Source: Actinomycetota bacterium (GTDB lineage: Bacteria; Actinomycetota; Actinomycetes; Streptosporangiales; Streptosporangiaceae). Taken from it: DNA of 13,382 nt. The notes under the pieces are model-generated. The model was not told where the DNA came from. It searched no databases and saw only the letters and a program-made list of their open reading frames with translations. Location of the stretch: the NCBI GenBank assembly GCA_003168295.1, contig PMST01000237.1, forward strand, positions 1-13,382, written 5' to 3'. Within the stretch, counting starts at the first letter, position 1, and the number at the start of each line of letters is the position of its first letter. The position numbers and the translations under genes were made by a program. Shown here one piece after another: positions 12,796-13,382 of this stretch.

Positions 12796-13382
12796 CGCCG
12801 TCCCAGTAATGGATCGGCGAGGTCCCCGGCGTGCTGGGTAGCATCGGCAGCTGTTGGGTCCGCGCCGCCTCGGCGCCCGCGAAGGTGGTCGCGCTAGGGG
12901 TCGACCAGGGTGCGGGGATAAGTTGAGGGTGCGTGCGCCCTGCGTCCGCTGCGGTTCTCGGTGACCGCGCGGGCTAGGCCACGGAGGGCGGTGCCGGTTG
13001 GCCGGGCAGCAGCTTAAGAGACAGTGGCGATCTCGGGCGTGCCTGAGCAGGCGCGGATGCTCCACGCGTTCGGGGCCGGGCTCACCGGAAGACCTTCGCG
13101 GATCGTTCTTGCTGCATCACCAACTGCCAGCGCCATTCGCCATGGCAGGCACCGGGTTCAGACCAGCCGACCAGGCGTCTCGTAGCCTCGTGATCCGGCG
13201 CGTAACCGGTGCAGGTACACGGCAGGTACATGACTGGCTCTCAACAGATGAGAGCCAGTCGCAGATGTGAGGACCAGGCCCACAGCGAACTAGACGTCAT
13301 CTATCCCGCTCGCTGATGGTTGCCGCAGCTCTAACCAGGTCACCGTCCGCCCGCCATGCTGCCGCCACCCCCACCGCGCCGC
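12796..13382. other. Gene-poor stretch, no supported coding region
   Basis: About 590 bases in which several frames stay open only because the DNA is GC-rich. None has a recognisable motif or a good SD. A short minus-strand stretch ending in a TAG near 12900 has coding-like composition but I could not place it in a family. No tRNA, transposase end or CRISPR repeat was seen. The only clear structure is the hairpin at 13232-13260. Confidence 0.6.
13232..13260. terminator. Perfect 11-bp hairpin, possible terminator or protein-binding dyad
   Basis: GACTGGCTCTC and GAGAGCCAGTC pair perfectly around the 7-base loop AACAGAT. No U-tract follows on either strand and no gene end lies close in the window, so its role is open: terminator of an unseen gene, dyad operator, or end of a mobile piece. 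Confidence 0.5.

Noticed and set aside
12998..13270. 90-residue plus-strand frame near the right edge
   Set aside because: No SD, no recognisable motif, and its end is formed by the 13232-13260 hairpin sequence.

Overview
The window is high-GC DNA with actinomycete character. Codon third positions are strongly G/C, starts are often GTG, Shine-Dalgarno (SD) sequences are of the GGAGG type, stable hairpins often lack a U-tail, and the protein families are TetR, MarR, CPBP, secreted trypsin-like protease and stand-alone NRPS adenylation domain. I cannot fix genus or species from the sequence.

Region 1 (1-4984) looks like one edge of a specialised-metabolite gene cluster. On the minus strand a radical SAM enzyme with a cobalamin-binding-like N-terminus (1473-2951) is followed, with a 14-base overlap, by an NRPS-type adenylation domain that runs off the left edge. 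A near-consensus promoter and a perfect 15-bp tandem repeat lie in front of the radical SAM gene. A flavin-dependent oxidoreductase (3230-4420) diverges from it. It converges on a small SpeD-type pyruvoyl decarboxylase (4520-4984) that keeps its cleavage serine and catalytic His/Cys. This block has visibly more A/T-rich codons than the rest of the window. A plausible joint job is activation of an unusual, perhaps beta- or polyamine-derived, amine building block followed by radical and flavin tailoring; that is inference.

Region 2 (5000-7266) is a boundary zone of gene debris. It holds a short alpha/beta-hydrolase scrap, an intact GNAT-like acetyltransferase, a fragment resembling the C-terminal part of an ATPase, a very strong hairpin, and a trypsin-like protease broken by three reading-frame shifts with a clipped signal peptide.

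Region 3 (7268-11785) holds two small regulator-plus-membrane-protein units. TetR (minus) faces a DUF2269-like membrane protein and an ABC-2 type permease (plus); both promoters use the same -35 region, and direct repeats lie around them. MarR (minus, apparently leaderless) faces a six-helix membrane protein translationally linked to a CPBP intramembrane protease, which seems to carry a frameshift near its 5' end.

Region 4 (11806-13382) is another decay zone: an MFS transporter relic, one intact SnoaL/DUF4440-like gene, a VOC (glyoxalase-like) relic with at least four frame changes, and about 590 bases in which I see no gene, only one perfect 11-bp hairpin. The repeated single-base shifts either mark real pseudogenes in a chromosome-arm-like region or indel errors in the assembly; raw reads would decide.
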